Under the pieces are notes generated by a model that had not been told where the DNA came from, made no database searches, and saw only the letters and a program-made list of their open reading frames with translations. DNA of 64,000 nucleotides from positions 62,001-126,000 of the forward strand of contig NZ_WTTB01000003.1 of the NCBI RefSeq assembly GCF_009828835.1, read 5' to 3'. Positions 23,980 to 34,537 of the stretch are shown here, piece by piece. Each line of letters starts with the position of its first letter. Within the stretch, counting starts at the first letter, position 1. A program made the translations under genes and the position numbers. This DNA comes from Erysipelothrix urinaevulpis. GTDB taxonomy: Bacteria; Bacillota_I; Bacilli_A; Erysipelotrichales; Erysipelotrichaceae.

Positions 23980-25266
23980 TCAATTAAAGAAACCTTTATA
24001 TGACCTTTGCGTCATGCGACCTTTGAGTTCCTTCACAGTTTCTAAAGCAACCCCTACAACAATAATAATCCCTGTACCACCAATAGCGGTTGTGGATGGT
24101 ATTGATGTAAACATCGGTAACACATGCGGTAAAAGCGCAATAAATGTTAAAAATGCTGCTCCAAGTACAGTAATTCTATTCAGAATAGTACTTAAGTAAC
24201 GTTGTGTGTCTTTCCCAGGACGAACACCTGGAATATATGAACCATTCTTTCCAAAATCTTCAGCGATCTTTTCAGTATCAACTTGAAGATGAGTGTAGAA
24301 GAATGTAAAGAGAATAATCAGGACTGCATAAGTCACTAATCCCGCAGGATGAGTGAGAACCATATAGGTGCTCATAAACTTGTAGAATGCACTTTGTTGA
24401 TTAATCCAAGACATCACAATTAATGGAGCGTTCATAATAGCACTTGCGAAGATAACAGGAACAACACTTGCTGAGTTAATCATTAACGGCAAATGACTCA
24501 TGTTACGTCCACGAACTGCGCCACCTGAACTTGATGTGTATTGAATTGTAATTTTACGAACAGCTTGGTTCATAAAAATTACAAGAATAATAATTAATAA
24601 ATATGATAGAACAAATAATCCAAACAATAGCAAGCCTTGTGTAAAGTTTGTTTCTGTAAGACTGGTATAGGTTCCAGTAAATGTTGCTGGTAATGATGAT
24701 ACAATCCCTGCAAAGATTATCATGGACAAGCCATTTCCAACCCCTTTTTGAGTAATTTGATCACCTAACCATAACAAGAACATAGTCCCAGCAGCCATGA
24801 TTGTTCCCATATAAAAGAAACTAGCAATGCTTGAGTCTAATAAGATTTCATATTGTTTATTGAACATCAATATCAGCCCAATTGCTTGAATGTATGCTAA
24901 AACAACTCCTAAGTAACGAGTAATCTTATCAATTTGCATACGGCCCTTTTGACCTGACTTACTTAATTCAGTCAGATAAGGAATAACATCCATCGACAAT
25001 AACTGAATAATTATCGACGCTGTGATATATGGACCTACTCCCAATGAAAAAATGGAAAAGGATTGAATAAACCCACCACCAAGAACATTCATCATGCCAA
25101 GTAGTGTATTATCATCCGTTCCCGCAACCATGGCGGCAAGTCTTGTGCTATCGACATTAGGAACTGGAATTACAGTTCCAAGACGATAGACAAGAAGCAT
25201 GGCTAATGTGAAAAAGATTCTTACTCTGATTTCTTTATTTTTGAATAAATCAGTAAAAAATCTCAT
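23980..25266 (-). CDS. secY: Preprotein translocase subunit SecY
   Basis: SecY is the ten-helix core of the Sec channel. The 428-residue protein has VYRLGTVIPVPNVD near helix 1, the helix 2 plug region, GIGSGLS-like VGNGLSMIIFAGI and the C-terminal IPGVRPGKDTQRYL and AIGGTGIIIVVGVALE. Its ATG overlaps the rplO stop. Confidence 0.98.
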   Translation of the reverse strand: MRFFTDLFKNKEIRVRIFFTLAMLLVYRLGTVIPVPNVDSTRLAAMVAGTDDNTLLGMMNVLGGGFIQSFSIFSLGVGPYITASIIIQLLSMDVIPYLTELSKSGQKGRMQIDKITRYLGVVLAYIQAIGLILMFNKQYEILLDSSIASFFYMGTIMAAGTMFLLWLGDQITQKGVGNGLSMIIFAGIVSSLPATFTGTYTSLTETNFTQGLLLFGLFVLSYLLIIILVIFMNQAVRKITIQYTSSSGGAVRGRNMSHLPLMINSASVVPVIFASAIMNAPLIVMSWINQQSAFYKFMSTYMVLTHPAGLVTYAVLIILFTFFYTHLQVDTEKIAEDFGKNGSYIPGVRPGKDTQRYLSTILNRITVLGAAFLTFIALLPHVLPMFTSIPSTTAIGGTGIIIVVGVALETVKELKGRMTQRSYKGFFN

Positions 25267-25706
25267 TAGATCACCTCAGCTTTTCCACCCATTTTTTCAA
25301 TTTGTTCAAGTGCAGTTTTTGAGAATGCATTTGCTTTAACAGTTAATTTCTTTTCAAGTTTTCCTTCACCCAAGATTTTTACACCGTCAAGAGTATCCTT
25401 AACAAAACCTTTAGCTTGGAGATCTTCAACTGTTATTTCTGAACCATCCTCAAATACATTAAGCTTGTCAATGTTTACAACTGCAAATGTAACGCGGTTA
25501 ATGTTTTTAAATCCGCGTTTCGGGATTCTGTTATAAAGTGGTGTTTGTCCACCTTCAAAACCTAAAGCTACGCCGCCACCGCTACGTGCATTTTGTCCTT
25601 TGTGTCCACGACCAGCAGTTTTACCTGAACCAGCACCGTGTCCACGACCTACACGCTTACGTGATTGACGGGAGCCTTCTGTATATTTTAATTCATGTAA
25701 TTTCAT
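25266..25706 (-). CDS. rplO: 50S ribosomal protein L15
   Basis: L15 is a late-assembly large-subunit protein. Its 146 residues show the Gly/Arg-rich N-terminal tail [34 protein letters not shown] and the C-terminal [10 protein letters not shown]-like [15 protein letters not shown]. It follows rpsE by only 11 bases, so rpmD (L30), usually between them, is absent. Confidence 0.98.
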   Translation of the reverse strand: MKLHELKYTEGSRQSRKRVGRGHGAGSGKTAGRGHKGQNARSGGGVALGFEGGQTPLYNRIPKRGFKNINRVTFAVVNIDKLNVFEDGSEITVEDLQAKGFVKDTLDGVKILGEGKLEKKLTVKANAFSKTALEQIEKMGGKAEVI

Positions 25707-25717
25707 AAAGGCCTCCT

Positions 25718-26227
25718 TTAGCGAATTTCCTCGATTTTCTTACCTCTTAATTGTGCAACGTCTTCAATTGTGTTCATGTTTTCTAATGCTTCAAATGTAG
25801 CACGAACCATGTTGATTGGTGTTCTTGAACCAATACACTTAGTTAAGACATCTGTAACTCCTGCTAATTCCATGATATCACGGATGGCACCACCAGCAAT
25901 AACTCCAGTACCCTCTGATGCAGGACGTACGAATACTTCCCCAGCTCCAAAGATTCCTGTTTGTGCATGTGGTAAACTACCATTTACAAGTTTTACATTA
26001 ATTAAGTTTTTCTTTGCTTCTTCAATACCTTTTCGAATTGCATCTGGAACTTCGTTTGCTTTACCTTGTCCAAATCCAACACGACCCTTTTTATCACCAA
26101 CTACGACTAAAGCTGAGAAACGGAAACGACGTCCACCCTTAACAACCTTAGTAACACGATTGATGACAACAACACGTTCTTCGAATTCTTGATCGCGTTG
26201 ATTTCTTCTCGGTCTTTGATTCATCAT
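25718..26227 (-). CDS. rpsE: 30S ribosomal protein S5
   Basis: S5 guards decoding fidelity and mRNA unwinding at the entry channel. The 169-residue product has the double-stranded-RNA-binding-like block [39 protein letters not shown], and the C-terminal [16 protein letters not shown]. It is followed directly by rplO. Confidence 0.98.
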   Translation of the reverse strand: MMNQRPRRNQRDQEFEERVVVINRVTKVVKGGRRFRFSALVVVGDKKGRVGFGQGKANEVPDAIRKGIEEAKKNLINVKLVNGSLPHAQTGIFGAGEVFVRPASEGTGVIAGGAIRDIMELAGVTDVLTKCIGSRTPINMVRATFEALENMNTIEDVAQLRGKKIEEIR

Positions 26228-26235
26228 TGTCCTCC

Positions 26236-26592
26236 TTAAAACTCTAGTCCAGCTTCACGAGCTGCTTCTGCTAGTGCTTTAACACGACCATGATAAATGT
26301 TACCTCCACGGTCAAACACTACAGATTTAATACCTTTTTCTTGTGCTAATTCAGCAATTTTTTTACCGACTTCTTGAGCTGCTGCGATGTTACCGCCATT
26401 TTCAAGTTTCAGTTGCAACGAACTTGCAGACACTAATGTATTTTGTGCTGCATCATCGATGATTTGCACATAAATGTGTTCGCTTGATCGATATACACTA
26501 AGACGTGGGCGTTGTTGCGTTCCACTAACTTTACGACGTACTCGAGCATGACGACGAGTTCTTTTTTGATTTCTTGATAATTCTTTTGCCAT
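26236..26592 (-). CDS. rplR: 50S ribosomal protein L18
   Basis: L18 binds 5S rRNA in the central protuberance. Its 118 residues start with the basic RNA-binding tail ([19 protein letters not shown]), then [20 protein letters not shown] and [20 protein letters not shown]. It lies nine bases ahead of rpsE. Confidence 0.98.
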   Translation of the reverse strand: MAKELSRNQKRTRRHARVRRKVSGTQQRPRLSVYRSSEHIYVQIIDDAAQNTLVSASSLQLKLENGGNIAAAQEVGKKIAELAQEKGIKSVVFDRGGNIYHGRVKALAEAAREAGLEF

Positions 26593-26613
26593 AATTTAAT
26601 TTCTCCTTTCCCA

Positions 26614-27159
26614 CTATTTCTTAGCTGCTGTTTTACCCTCTTTACGACGGATATGTTCATTTTTGTATTTAACACCTTTACCAAGGTAAGGTTCTGGTTT
26701 ACGAGTTGCTCTAATATTTGCAGCCCATTCTCCAACACGTTGTTTATCGATACCTGACACTTTAATTTCAGTTGCTTTAGGTACTTCGATTTCAACACCT
26801 TCTTCAATTTCAAATTCAATTGGATGTGAGTATCCAACATTTAAGACTAATTTGTTGCCTGACTTAGATGCACGATACCCGATACCAACTAACTCAAGTT
26901 CCTTTGAAAAACCATTTGTTACTCCTTCAATCATATTAAATACTAATGAACGAGTTGTTCCATGGATTTGTTTTACTTTTTTTGTATCATTCGGGCGTTT
27001 TACGGTAAGTTCACCTTCGTTGATTTCGATTTCAAGTAGTTCATTGAACTGACGTGTTAAAGTTCCTTTAGGACCTTTGACTGTCACCTCATTACCAGCT
27101 TTTACTTCTACTTCAACGCCAGCCGGAATGGTAATCGTTTTATTTCCGATACGTGACAT
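26614..27159 (-). CDS. rplF: 50S ribosomal protein L6
   Basis: L6 lies near the GTPase-associated centre. The 181-residue protein starts [17 protein letters not shown], has the two-fold repeated domain with VGIGYRA and [10 protein letters not shown], and the C-terminal signature [11 protein letters not shown] followed by a lysine-rich end. Confidence 0.98.
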   Translation of the reverse strand: MSRIGNKTITIPAGVEVEVKAGNEVTVKGPKGTLTRQFNELLEIEINEGELTVKRPNDTKKVKQIHGTTRSLVFNMIEGVTNGFSKELELVGIGYRASKSGNKLVLNVGYSHPIEFEIEEGVEIEVPKATEIKVSGIDKQRVGEWAANIRATRKPEPYLGKGVKYKNEHIRRKEGKTAAKK

Positions 27160-27174
27160 ATTGTATCTCCTCTC

Positions 27175-27573
27175 TTACCAAACGTAAGCTAACACTTCGC
27201 CACCAACATGTTTTTGGCGAGCTTGCTTATCTGTTAATATACCTTCTGAAGTTGAGATAATTGCAATTCCTAATCCATTAAGAACGCGAGGAATCTCATT
27301 AACTTTTGAGTATACTCTTAATCCAGGTTTTGAAATTCGTTTTAAGCCGTTAATAACTTTTTCATTGTTAGGTCCATATTTAAGAACGATTGTGATTGAA
27401 CGTTTTGTTCCTTCACCATTAACAAGATAGTCACGGATAAACCCTTCTTCTTTCAAAATTCTGGCAATTTCGATTTTTTCTTTACTTGCAGGAATTTCAA
27501 CTACATCGTGCATTTCTACTAAAGCATTACGTACACGAGTAAGGAAATCTGCGATTGGATCTGTTACATACAT
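27175..27573 (-). CDS. rpsH: 30S ribosomal protein S8
   Basis: S8 is a primary binder of the 16S central domain and the translational repressor of the spc operon in E. coli. Its 132 residues begin [18 protein letters not shown] and end with the conserved [26 protein letters not shown] region. Confidence 0.98.
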   Translation of the reverse strand: MYVTDPIADFLTRVRNALVEMHDVVEIPASKEKIEIARILKEEGFIRDYLVNGEGTKRSITIVLKYGPNNEKVINGLKRISKPGLRVYSKVNEIPRVLNGLGIAIISTSEGILTDKQARQKHVGGEVLAYVW

Positions 27574-27596
27574 AATCTGAAAAGTTCCTCCTTTGC

Positions 27597-27866
27597 CTAC
27601 CAGCTTGACTTTTTAACGCCTGGAATTTGCCCTTTATGAGCTAATTCACGGAAGCGAATTCTTGACATATTGTATTTACGGATATATCCACGAGGGCGTC
27701 CATCAACTGAATCACGGTTACGCAATCTTGTTGGTGATGCATCACGTGGTAATTTTTGTAAGCCCAAGTAATCTCCATTCGCTTTTAATTCAGCACGTTT
27801 TTCAGCATAGCGATCGACTACTTCTTGACGTTGTTGATTACGTGCAATTTTTGATTTCTTTGCCAT
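27597..27866 (-). CDS. rpsN: 30S ribosomal protein S14, zinc-free long form
   Basis: S14 is a head protein needed late in assembly. The 89-residue product carries [20 protein letters not shown] and [21 protein letters not shown] but no cysteines. In many Bacillota the copy in this operon is the 61-residue zinc-ribbon type; here the longer zinc-independent (C-) form occupies the spc position. Confidence 0.97.
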   Translation of the reverse strand: MAKKSKIARNQQRQEVVDRYAEKRAELKANGDYLGLQKLPRDASPTRLRNRDSVDGRPRGYIRKYNMSRIRFRELAHKGQIPGVKKSSW

Positions 27867-27869
27867 AAA

Positions 27870-28415
27870 TTATGCATTCTCCTTTTCGAATGGCATGCCT
27901 AATTCTTTTAATAGAGCATGTCCTTCTTGGTCTGTTTTTGCGGATGTAACAATGGTAATATCCATACCACGTACTTTATTTACTTTATCAAAATCAATTT
28001 CAGGGAAAATCAATTGTTCTTTAACACCAAATGTATAGTTTCCACGACCATCGAAAGCACTGCTGCTAATTCCACGGAAGTCACGTACACGAGGTAGTGC
28101 TAATTTAATTAATTTTTCTAAGAAGTCATACATTTTTTCACCTCTTAGAGTTACTTTACAACCAATTGGCATTCCATCACGAAGTTTAAAGTTCGCAATT
28201 GATTTTTTTGCTTTTGTAATAACAGGTTGTTGTCCTGTAATTTGTGTAAGCTCTTCGACTGCTTCATCCAAGAAACGTGAGTTGTTGATAGCTTCACCAA
28301 CACCCATGTTTACAACGATTTTTTCAATCTTTGGAGCTTGCATTACTGAAGTATAGTTAAATTGTTCAACTAGACTTGCAACAACTTGTGTATTGTATTG
28401 TTCTTTTAGATTCAT
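27870..28415 (-). CDS. rplE: 50S ribosomal protein L5
   Basis: L5 binds 5S rRNA and contacts the P-site tRNA. The 181-residue protein has [38 protein letters not shown] and the C-terminal [20 protein letters not shown]. It is separated from rpsN by three bases. Confidence 0.98.
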   Translation of the reverse strand: MNLKEQYNTQVVASLVEQFNYTSVMQAPKIEKIVVNMGVGEAINNSRFLDEAVEELTQITGQQPVITKAKKSIANFKLRDGMPIGCKVTLRGEKMYDFLEKLIKLALPRVRDFRGISSSAFDGRGNYTFGVKEQLIFPEIDFDKVNKVRGMDITIVTSAKTDQEGHALLKELGMPFEKENA

Positions 28416-28431
28416 CTTTGACTATACCTCC

Positions 28432-28740
28432 TTATTTGATTTCCGCGCCAGATTTTTTATAGACACGGATTTTCTTTCCATCTTTAATTTCATAAGCTAC
28501 ACGGCTTGGTTGTTTTGCTTTTGAATCATAAGCCATCACGTTTGATACGTGAATCCATGCTTCTTGCTCAACAATTCCACCTTCAGGATTCATTTGGGTT
28601 GGTTTAAGATGCTTCTTAACCAAGTTAACGCCTTCAACTTTGACTTTGTCGTGTTTAGGTGCTACTTCGATAACATCGCCAATTGTGCCCTTATATGAGC
28701 CTGTAATAACTTGAACTTTATCTCCACGTTTTATTTTCAT
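28432..28740 (-). CDS. rplX: 50S ribosomal protein L24
   Basis: L24 initiates large-subunit assembly. Its 102 residues open with a KOW motif ([19 protein letters not shown]) and continue with [13 protein letters not shown] and [18 protein letters not shown], typical of the bacterial family. Confidence 0.98.
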   Translation of the reverse strand: MKIKRGDKVQVITGSYKGTIGDVIEVAPKHDKVKVEGVNLVKKHLKPTQMNPEGGIVEQEAWIHVSNVMAYDSKAKQPSRVAYEIKDGKKIRVYKKSGAEIK

Positions 28741-28749
28741 ATAAGCCTC

Positions 28750-29118
28750 CTATAACACTTCCGGAGCCAACGATACGATCTTCATGAAGTTTTTCTCACG
28801 AAGTTCACGAGCGACCGGCCCAAAAATACGTGTACCACGAGGTGTCATGTCGTCTTTTAGAATAACAACTGCGTTATCATCAAATTTGATGTATGAACCA
28901 TTATCACGGCGCACACCATATTTTGTTCTAACAACAACTGCTTTAACAACATCACCTTTTTTAACTGCTCCACCAGGAAGCGCTTCTTTTACTGTACCGA
29001 CAACAATGTCACCAATATTTGATGACTGACGGTGGCTACCACCCAACAAGCGGATGACTAAGATTTCCTTAGCGCCAGTGTTGTCAGCGACTTTACATCT
29101 TGATTCGTTTTGTATCAT
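28750..29118 (-). CDS. rplN: 50S ribosomal protein L14
   Basis: L14 forms an intersubunit bridge. The 122-residue product begins [19 protein letters not shown] and has [20 protein letters not shown] and the closing [11 protein letters not shown]. Overlaps nothing and follows rpsQ by 14 bases. Confidence 0.98.
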   Translation of the reverse strand: MIQNESRCKVADNTGAKEILVIRLLGGSHRQSSNIGDIVVGTVKEALPGGAVKKGDVVKAVVVRTKYGVRRDNGSYIKFDDNAVVILKDDMTPRGTRIFGPVARELREKNFMKIVSLAPEVL

Positions 29119-29132
29119 CTAATGACAACCTC

Positions 29133-29393
29133 CTACAATACAACGGCTTTTTGAACTAAGCGATTTACTCTGAAGAATTTATCTTTTGAAAGTGGTCTTG
29201 TTTCCACAATTTCTACGATATCTCCAACAATAAATTCATTTTGTTCATCATGAGCCTTGAATTTTTTAGTATATTTAACACGTTTTCCATATAATGGATG
29301 ACGTTTAGATGTAGTTACTTCTACGACTACCGTTTTGTCCATTGCATCCGATACAACAGTACCACGGTAGATTTTACGATTATTTCTTTCCAT
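29133..29393 (-). CDS. rpsQ: 30S ribosomal protein S17
   Basis: S17 is an early 16S-binding OB-fold protein. Its 86 residues show [36 protein letters not shown] and [17 protein letters not shown]. It lies between rpmC and rplN. Confidence 0.98.
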   Translation of the reverse strand: MERNNRKIYRGTVVSDAMDKTVVVEVTTSKRHPLYGKRVKYTKKFKAHDEQNEFIVGDIVEIVETRPLSKDKFFRVNRLVQKAVVL

Positions 29394-29407
29394 CTCTGTG
29401 TGACCTC

Positions 29408-29608
29408 CTACTTAGTCTCACTAAGCTCGCGCTCAGTGATAACTGTTTTAATGCGTGCAATAGTTTTACGGATTTCTTTTAGACGAGCAGGATTTTCAAG
29501 TTGACCAATTGCTTGTTGGAACCTTAAATCAAAAAGTTCTTCTTTTAAATCATCAATTTCGACAAGCAAATCTGCATTTTCAGTTGCACGAATTTCATTT
29601 AATGTCAT
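29408..29608 (-). CDS. rpmC: 50S ribosomal protein L29
   Basis: L29 is a small helical protein beside the tunnel exit, near the trigger-factor site. The 66 residues contain [20 protein letters not shown] and [14 protein letters not shown]. Its ATG overlaps the rplP stop by four bases. Confidence 0.97.
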   Translation of the reverse strand: MTLNEIRATENADLLVEIDDLKEELFDLRFQQAIGQLENPARLKEIRKTIARIKTVITERELSETK

Positions 29609-30027
29609 ACTTGGTCCTCCTCTCCCTTACGAACAAAACGGGTTTTGACTGATAATTTGTGTGATGCTAAACGAAGAGCTTCACGAGCTGTTTCTTCATC
29701 TACACCGGCTACTTCAAATAAAACACGACCTGGTTTAACGACTGCTACCCAGCCTTCAGGTGATCCTTTACCTGAACCCATTCGAACTTCTAAGGGTTTC
29801 TTTGTGATTGCTAAATGAGGGAAAACTTTAATCCAAACTTTTCCACCACGTTTCATTGAACGAGTCATAGCAATACGTGCTGCTTCAATTTGACGGTTAC
29901 TGATATAGTTTCCTGTCTCAGCAACTAAGCCATATTCACCAAAGACAACTTCACGTCCTTGATTTGAGCGTCCTTCATATGAAAGACGATGTGGCTTTCT
30001 ATATTTTGTACGTTTAGGCATTAACAT
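29605..30027 (-). CDS. rplP: 50S ribosomal protein L16
   Basis: L16 organises the A-site region of the peptidyl-transferase centre. The 140-residue protein begins [14 protein letters not shown] and has [19 protein letters not shown] and [20 protein letters not shown]. The start has GGAGG eight bases upstream and follows rpsC closely. Confidence 0.98.
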   Translation of the reverse strand: MLMPKRTKYRKPHRLSYEGRSNQGREVVFGEYGLVAETGNYISNRQIEAARIAMTRSMKRGGKVWIKVFPHLAITKKPLEVRMGSGKGSPEGWVAVVKPGRVLFEVAGVDEETAREALRLASHKLSVKTRFVRKGEEDQV

Positions 30028-30029
30028 GA

Positions 30030-30818
30030 TTAATTTCCTCCTTGCTCAGCTTTAGCAGCTGGTGCAGCTGGTGCTGCTGGTCTGCTATTTTGTTGAGCAC
30101 GATTATCACGACGAGGACGACGATTGCCTCCGCGACGGCGACGATCGAAACGTCCACCTTTTGGTGCTTCTGGTTCTTGAACCATTTGACCTGGTAAGAC
30201 TTCTCCACGACAAACCCAAACTTTTACACCAATAATTCCAAATTGTGTATGAGCTGGATAGTGTGCATAGTCAATATCTGATCTAAGTGTATGTAAAGGA
30301 ACGACTCCTTCAGCATAACCTTCGGTACGAGCCATATCTGCTCCACCTAAACGACCGGATACTGCAGTCTTAATCCCTTTAGCTCCTGCACGCATTGTAC
30401 GTTGGATTGTACGTTTTTGTGCAGTTCTAAATGATGCACGTTGCTCTAATTGTTCTGCAATATTTCTAGCAACTAAATGAGCATCTAAATCTGGGTTTGC
30501 TACTTCAACAACCTTGATTTGAACATTTTTACCTTTAGTAATTTTTGTTAACTCATTTTTAGTTTTTTCAATGTTTGAACCGTTAACCCCGATAATAACA
30601 CCTGGGCGTGCTGTACGGATAATAATGTCAACACGATTTTTTGAACGTTCAATTTCAACACGTGATACATATCCATCTTTTAAGTTTTTGAATACATATT
30701 CACGGATTAATCCATCTTCATGTAATAATTCTCCGAAGTCTTTTTCCGCATACCAGCGTGATTCCCAATCTCGAATCACCCCAACGCGTAAACCGACTGG
30801 ATGTACTTTTTGACCCAT
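30030..30818 (-). CDS. rpsC: 30S ribosomal protein S3 with Arg/Gly and Ala/Pro-rich tail
   Basis: S3 lines the mRNA entry tunnel. It begins [20 protein letters not shown], contains the KH domain block [20 protein letters not shown], and the C-terminal [20 protein letters not shown]. After residue ~215 it carries a ~45-residue low-complexity tail: [18 protein letters not shown] followed by an Ala/Pro stretch ([18 protein letters not shown]). Total 262 aa is longer than the ~217-aa Bacillus type; the tail is likely extra RNA-binding surface. Confidence 0.98.
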   Translation of the reverse strand: MGQKVHPVGLRVGVIRDWESRWYAEKDFGELLHEDGLIREYVFKNLKDGYVSRVEIERSKNRVDIIIRTARPGVIIGVNGSNIEKTKNELTKITKGKNVQIKVVEVANPDLDAHLVARNIAEQLEQRASFRTAQKRTIQRTMRAGAKGIKTAVSGRLGGADMARTEGYAEGVVPLHTLRSDIDYAHYPAHTQFGIIGVKVWVCRGEVLPGQMVQEPEAPKGGRFDRRRRGGNRRPRRDNRAQQNSRPAAPAAPAAKAEQGGN

Positions 30819-30832
30819 TTTCTATCCTCCCT

Positions 30833-31168
30833 TTATACGCGTTCCGAAACCACAACAGTAATGTGGCTTGTACGCTTCATGATTGGCGATGCCGATCCCT
30901 TTGCACGGGGACGGAAACGCTTCATGGTAACTCCTTCATCTGCGAAACATGCTGATATATATAATTTATCCTCATCTAACTGATGATTATTAGTTGCGTT
31001 TGCAACTGCTGAGTTTAACACTTTCGCGATAGCTTTTGCTGCTTTATTTGGTGTATAACGTAGAACTGCTGCTGCATGATCTACATCCAAACCACGAATT
31101 TCATCAAGAACTAAACGCGTTTTTCTAGGTGTTACTCTAACTGTTTTTGCTACTGCTTTAACATCCAT
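30833..31168 (-). CDS. rplV: 50S ribosomal protein L22
   Basis: L22 extends a beta hairpin into the peptide exit tunnel, a known macrolide-resistance site. Its 111 residues include [34 protein letters not shown], and the hairpin [20 protein letters not shown]. No tunnel-loop alteration is evident by eye. Confidence 0.98.
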   Translation of the reverse strand: MDVKAVAKTVRVTPRKTRLVLDEIRGLDVDHAAAVLRYTPNKAAKAIAKVLNSAVANATNNHQLDEDKLYISACFADEGVTMKRFRPRAKGSASPIMKRTSHITVVVSERV

Positions 31169-31170
31169 TA

Positions 31171-31449
31171 TTAACGACCTGCCTTCTTATCGCCACTTGT
31201 ATGTCCTGGGAAGCGGCGTGTAGGAACAAATTCGCCTAACTTATGTCCTACCATATCTTCAGTTACATAAACTGGAACATGCTCTTTACCGTTATGTACA
31301 GCAAATGTGTGTTCAACGAACTGAGGGAAAATGGTTGAACGACGTGACCATGTTTTGATTACTTCTTTTTTATTCTCAGAATTAAGTTTTTCAACTTTGT
31401 CCATTAAGTGATAATCACAAAAAGGTCCTTTTTTTAAACTACGACTCAT
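31171..31449 (-). CDS. rpsS: 30S ribosomal protein S19
   Basis: S19 is in the head and forms an intersubunit bridge with S13. The 92 residues begin [19 protein letters not shown] and end [20 protein letters not shown]. It is two bases from rplV. Confidence 0.98.
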   Translation of the reverse strand: MSRSLKKGPFCDYHLMDKVEKLNSENKKEVIKTWSRRSTIFPQFVEHTFAVHNGKEHVPVYVTEDMVGHKLGEFVPTRRFPGHTSGDKKAGR

Positions 31450-31469
31450 TTTTCTTTCCTTCCTTTCGT

Positions 31470-32312
31470 TTATTTCTTCTTATCTGTACGACGACGTACA
31501 ATCATTTTTGTAGAAGATTTTTTAACTTTACGAGTTTTAACACCCATAGCTTTTTTACCCCAAGGTGTCATAGGAGCAACGCGACCAATTGGTGTACGTC
31601 CTTCCCCACCACCATGAGGGTGATCAACTGGGTTCATAGCAGAACCACGAACTGTAGGACGAACGCCCATGTGACGCTTACGACCTGCTTTACCAATTGT
31701 TACTAATGAATGTGATGCATTACCAACTTCACCGATTGTTGCACGGCATGTTGATAAGATTTTACGAACTTCACCTGATGCCAATGAAACAGTTGTGTAG
31801 CGTTCTTCATGTCCTAAAACTTGAGCAGATGCTCCAGCTGAACGAACTAATTGAGCTCCACGTCCTGGTTTTAATTCAATGTTGTGAACAACAGTACCTT
31901 CAGGAATTTCTGATAATACTTTAGCGTTACCAACTTTGATATCAGCTTGTGAACCACTTTCAATAACATCGCCAACCTTAATTCCTTTTGGAGCTAAGAT
32001 ATAACGTTTTTCACCATCTGCATAGTGTAAAAGTGCAATGTTTGCTGAACGGTTTGGATCGTATTCGATTGTTGCAACTGTTGCAGGAATTGCATCTTTG
32101 TTACGTTTGAAATCGATAATACGATATTGGCGTTTATGACCTCCACCAATGTGGCGAGTTGTCATACGGCCTAAATTGTTTCTTCCACCTGTTTTATCAA
32201 GCGGAGCCATCAATGAACGTTCTGGCTTAACATTTTTTGTTAACTCTTCATTAGCAAGAGTTGACATGTTACGACGTCCATTAGTCGTTGGCTTATATGT
32301 TTTGATTGCCAT
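31470..32312 (-). CDS. rplB: 50S ribosomal protein L2
   Basis: L2 is essential for subunit joining and peptidyl-transferase activity. The 280-residue protein contains [40 protein letters not shown] with the conserved His near the active centre, and a basic tail (VRRRTDKKK). Confidence 0.98.
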   Translation of the reverse strand: MAIKTYKPTTNGRRNMSTLANEELTKNVKPERSLMAPLDKTGGRNNLGRMTTRHIGGGHKRQYRIIDFKRNKDAIPATVATIEYDPNRSANIALLHYADGEKRYILAPKGIKVGDVIESGSQADIKVGNAKVLSEIPEGTVVHNIELKPGRGAQLVRSAGASAQVLGHEERYTTVSLASGEVRKILSTCRATIGEVGNASHSLVTIGKAGRKRHMGVRPTVRGSAMNPVDHPHGGGEGRTPIGRVAPMTPWGKKAMGVKTRKVKKSSTKMIVRRRTDKKK

Positions 32313-32383
32313 ATTACAATGTCCTCCTTACGCAAGTTTTCCGGAAATAGCGTAATTCTTCCGATAAGTTTTCTAATTAATAA

Positions 32384-32668
32384 TTAGAACAATTCAATTG
32401 TGTGCCCTTCAGCTAACTTAACGATAGCTTTACGAACACTCTTTGTCATTCCTTCATATTGTCCAACACGTTTTCTACGTGGTTTAACATTAACAATATT
32501 AACTTTCTCTACCTTAACATCAAAGATTTCTTCGATTGCTTGACGGATTTCAATTTTATTTGAACCTTTAGCAACTTCGAATGTAATTTTGTTGTCATCA
32601 GCGTGTAATTGCACTGATTTTTCTGTGATGATAGGGCGTAGAATTATATCTCTAGGGTTTCGCTTCAT
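32384..32668 (-). CDS. rplW: 50S ribosomal protein L23
   Basis: L23 is the docking site of trigger factor and signal recognition particle at the tunnel exit. Its 94 residues include [41 protein letters not shown] and a conserved C-terminus. It overlaps rplD by one base. Confidence 0.98.
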   Translation of the reverse strand: MKRNPRDIILRPIITEKSVQLHADDNKITFEVAKGSNKIEIRQAIEEIFDVKVEKVNIVNVKPRRKRVGQYEGMTKSVRKAIVKLAEGHTIELF

Positions 32669-33297
32669 TATGCAAATACCTCCCCAGCCTCAACAGCTGC
32701 TTTTTCTGTGAATACAACTTTATTAGCATTAATAATGTCGTATACGTTTAAGAATTCAACAGTGATAAGTAAAACACTAGGTATGTTTCTCATTGATAAG
32801 TAAGCATTATCTACTTCTTCTTCATTTGAAACAACAAACAATGTTTTTCTTTCTAAATTTAAAGCATCAAGTACTTTAACGAAATCTTTTGTTTTAACAC
32901 TGTCGAAGTTTAAGTTGTCAACAACTAATAGACTTTCATCAACCACTTTTTGTGATAATGATGAAATTAGAGCCAATCGACGTACCTTACGATTTAGATT
33001 GTATGAATAATTTCTTGGTGTTGGTCCAAAAACAACGCCCCCACCTCTCCATTGTGGAGAACGGATAGAACCTTGACGAGCACGTCCAGTTCCTTTTTGA
33101 CGCCATGGTTTACGTCCACCACCACGAACTGCTGAGCGGTTCTTTGTAGCGTGTGTTCCTTGGCGCATTGATGCTTGTTGCATAACAACTGCATCAAAGA
33201 TTGCTTGTTTATTTGGCTCAATACCGAAAACAGCATCATTTAAATCTAATGGTCGAAGACTCTTGCCGTCTTGACTTAATATATCGATCTTAGGCAT
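32668..33297 (-). CDS. rplD: 50S ribosomal protein L4
   Basis: L4 has a loop reaching the exit tunnel and regulates the S10 operon in E. coli. The 209-residue product has the loop block [38 protein letters not shown] and the C-terminal [15 protein letters not shown] start at the ATG at 33297 (MPKIDILS): AAGGAGG lies nine bases upstream within rplC, whose end it overlaps by eight bases. Confidence 0.97.
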   Translation of the reverse strand: MPKIDILSQDGKSLRPLDLNDAVFGIEPNKQAIFDAVVMQQASMRQGTHATKNRSAVRGGGRKPWRQKGTGRARQGSIRSPQWRGGGVVFGPTPRNYSYNLNRKVRRLALISSLSQKVVDESLLVVDNLNFDSVKTKDFVKVLDALNLERKTLFVVSNEEEVDNAYLSMRNIPSVLLITVEFLNVYDIINANKVVFTEKAAVEAGEVFA

Positions 33298-33979
33298 TGT
33301 CAGAATCCTCCTTAGAATAATCAGCAAGTTCTACTGCGTCTTTCGACTTAACACGTTTAACTGTTTCTTTGATAACTACAAAGCCACGACGTGGTCCAGG
33401 AACATTACCTTTAATTAATAAATAATTTTGTTCAGTATCAACTTTGATAACTTCAAGTTTTTGGTTTGTGCGTACATAACCACCTGTTTGTCCAGGCATA
33501 ACCGCACCTTTTTTAATGTTCATTGATTGCATACCACCTGTAGCCAATGAACCGATTCCACGGTGGAATCTTGAACCGTGTGATTTAGGTCCTAATGATT
33601 GATTGTTACGTACAATCGCTCCTTGGTAACCTTTACCACGTGAGATTCCTGTTACATCAACAAAATCTCCTGATTCGAATAAGTCAGCTTTTAATACAGT
33701 TCCAACTTCGAACTCTAACATTGCTGATCCTACGATTTCACGAACAAATTTCTTTGGTGCTGTGTTAGCTTTAGCAGCGTGAGCAATCTCAGATTTGTTC
33801 GCACGTTGTTCTTTCTTATCGAAAGCTCCCAATTGCACAGCATTGTAATCATCACTTTCAATTGTTTTCTTTTGTAAAACAACGTTTGGTTCGATTTCAA
33901 CAACTGTAACAGGGATTAATCTTCCTTCTGATGAGAAGACTTGTGTCATTCCTAATTTACGTCCTAATAATCCTTTCAT
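33290..33979 (-). CDS. rplC: 50S ribosomal protein L3
   Basis: L3 nucleates 23S folding and reaches the peptidyl-transferase centre. The 229-residue protein starts [15 protein letters not shown] and has [41 protein letters not shown] and [16 protein letters not shown]. The C-terminal ~20 residues are an acidic extension (DSDNA end). Confidence 0.98.
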   Translation of the reverse strand: MKGLLGRKLGMTQVFSSEGRLIPVTVVEIEPNVVLQKKTIESDDYNAVQLGAFDKKEQRANKSEIAHAAKANTAPKKFVREIVGSAMLEFEVGTVLKADLFESGDFVDVTGISRGKGYQGAIVRNNQSLGPKSHGSRFHRGIGSLATGGMQSMNIKKGAVMPGQTGGYVRTNQKLEVIKVDTEQNYLLIKGNVPGPRRGFVVIKETVKRVKSKDAVELADYSKEDSDNA

Positions 33980-33994
33980 GATTTCTCCTCCCTA

Positions 33995-34306
33995 CTAAAG
34001 TTTAATCTCGATATCAACACCACTTGGTAGATCCAATCGTGTTAATGCATCGATTGTTTCTGCAGTTGGTCCAACAATTTCAATCAAACGGTTATGTGTT
34101 CTTGATTCAAATTGTTCTCGAGAATCCTTATTAACGTGTGGTGATCTAAGAACAGTAACTACCTCTCTTTTAGTTGGTAATGGTACTGGTCCTACAACCT
34201 TTTTTGCACCGTGATCCATTGCCGCTTCAACAATTTTTTGAGCTGCTGTATCAATTGTGCGTGATTCGTAAGCTTTTAAACGAATCCTGATAAAATTCTT
34301 TGCCAT
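33995..34306 (-). CDS. rpsJ: 30S ribosomal protein S10
   Basis: S10 (NusE) serves in the 30S head and in antitermination. The 103-residue product starts [20 protein letters not shown] and has [20 protein letters not shown] and [21 protein letters not shown] start at ATG 34306 with AGGAGG upstream; the open frame to 34381 is leader sequence. It is first gene of the S10 cluster. Confidence 0.97.
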   Translation of the reverse strand: MAKNFIRIRLKAYESRTIDTAAQKIVEAAMDHGAKKVVGPVPLPTKREVVTVLRSPHVNKDSREQFESRTHNRLIEIVGPTAETIDALTRLDLPSGVDIEIKL

Positions 34307-34435
34307 GGAAAATCCTCCTTCTATCTGTCTATTTCCAATAGACCTGCTCCATGCAAATTCCCCGAACTTCTCACTGACCATGACAACGCTATTCAGTGTG
34401 CCGGCAACCTTGCACTTCTATGCAGTCGCTTAAGT
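34307..34435 (-). promoter_or_regulatory. Structured leader of the S10 operon
   Basis: The ~130-base leader between the promoter and rpsJ contains a perfect hairpin, GTCTATT/AATAGAC, just before the binding site, and a GC-rich part (GGTTGCCGGCAC). A regulatory role is likely by analogy with other S10 leaders but not shown. Confidence 0.55.
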
Positions 34436-34463
34436 ATTATACACTATTTATATAGTAATTCAA
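34436..34463 (-). promoter_or_regulatory. Promoter of the S10-spc-alpha cluster
   Basis: The minus strand has TTGAAT (34458-34463), a 16-base spacer and perfect TATAAT (34436-34441). No other strong promoter or terminator is obvious from here to rplQ. Confidence 0.8.
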
Positions 34464-34483
34464 GGTTTTTTCTAAAGAAATTT

Positions 34484-34514
34484 ACAAAAAGAAAAGAACG
34501 CTAGATTAGCGCTC
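34484..34514 (-). terminator. Terminator after tuf
   Basis: A stem of eight pairs (34496-34503 with 34507-34514) and three-base loop is followed on the minus strand by TTTTCTTTTTG. It separates the str operon from the S10 promoter. Confidence 0.85.
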
Positions 34515-34537
34515 TTTTTGTGTTGATTTTACTGAAA

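Noticed and set aside
25770-26192. 140-codon plus-strand open frame opposite rpsE
   Set aside because: It lies wholly antisense to a certain ribosomal gene and encodes a Ser/Pro/Thr-rich sequence without family resemblance.
26433-26840. 135-codon minus-strand frame spanning rplR and rplF
   Set aside because: It runs out of frame through two confirmed ribosomal protein genes and has no independent start signal.
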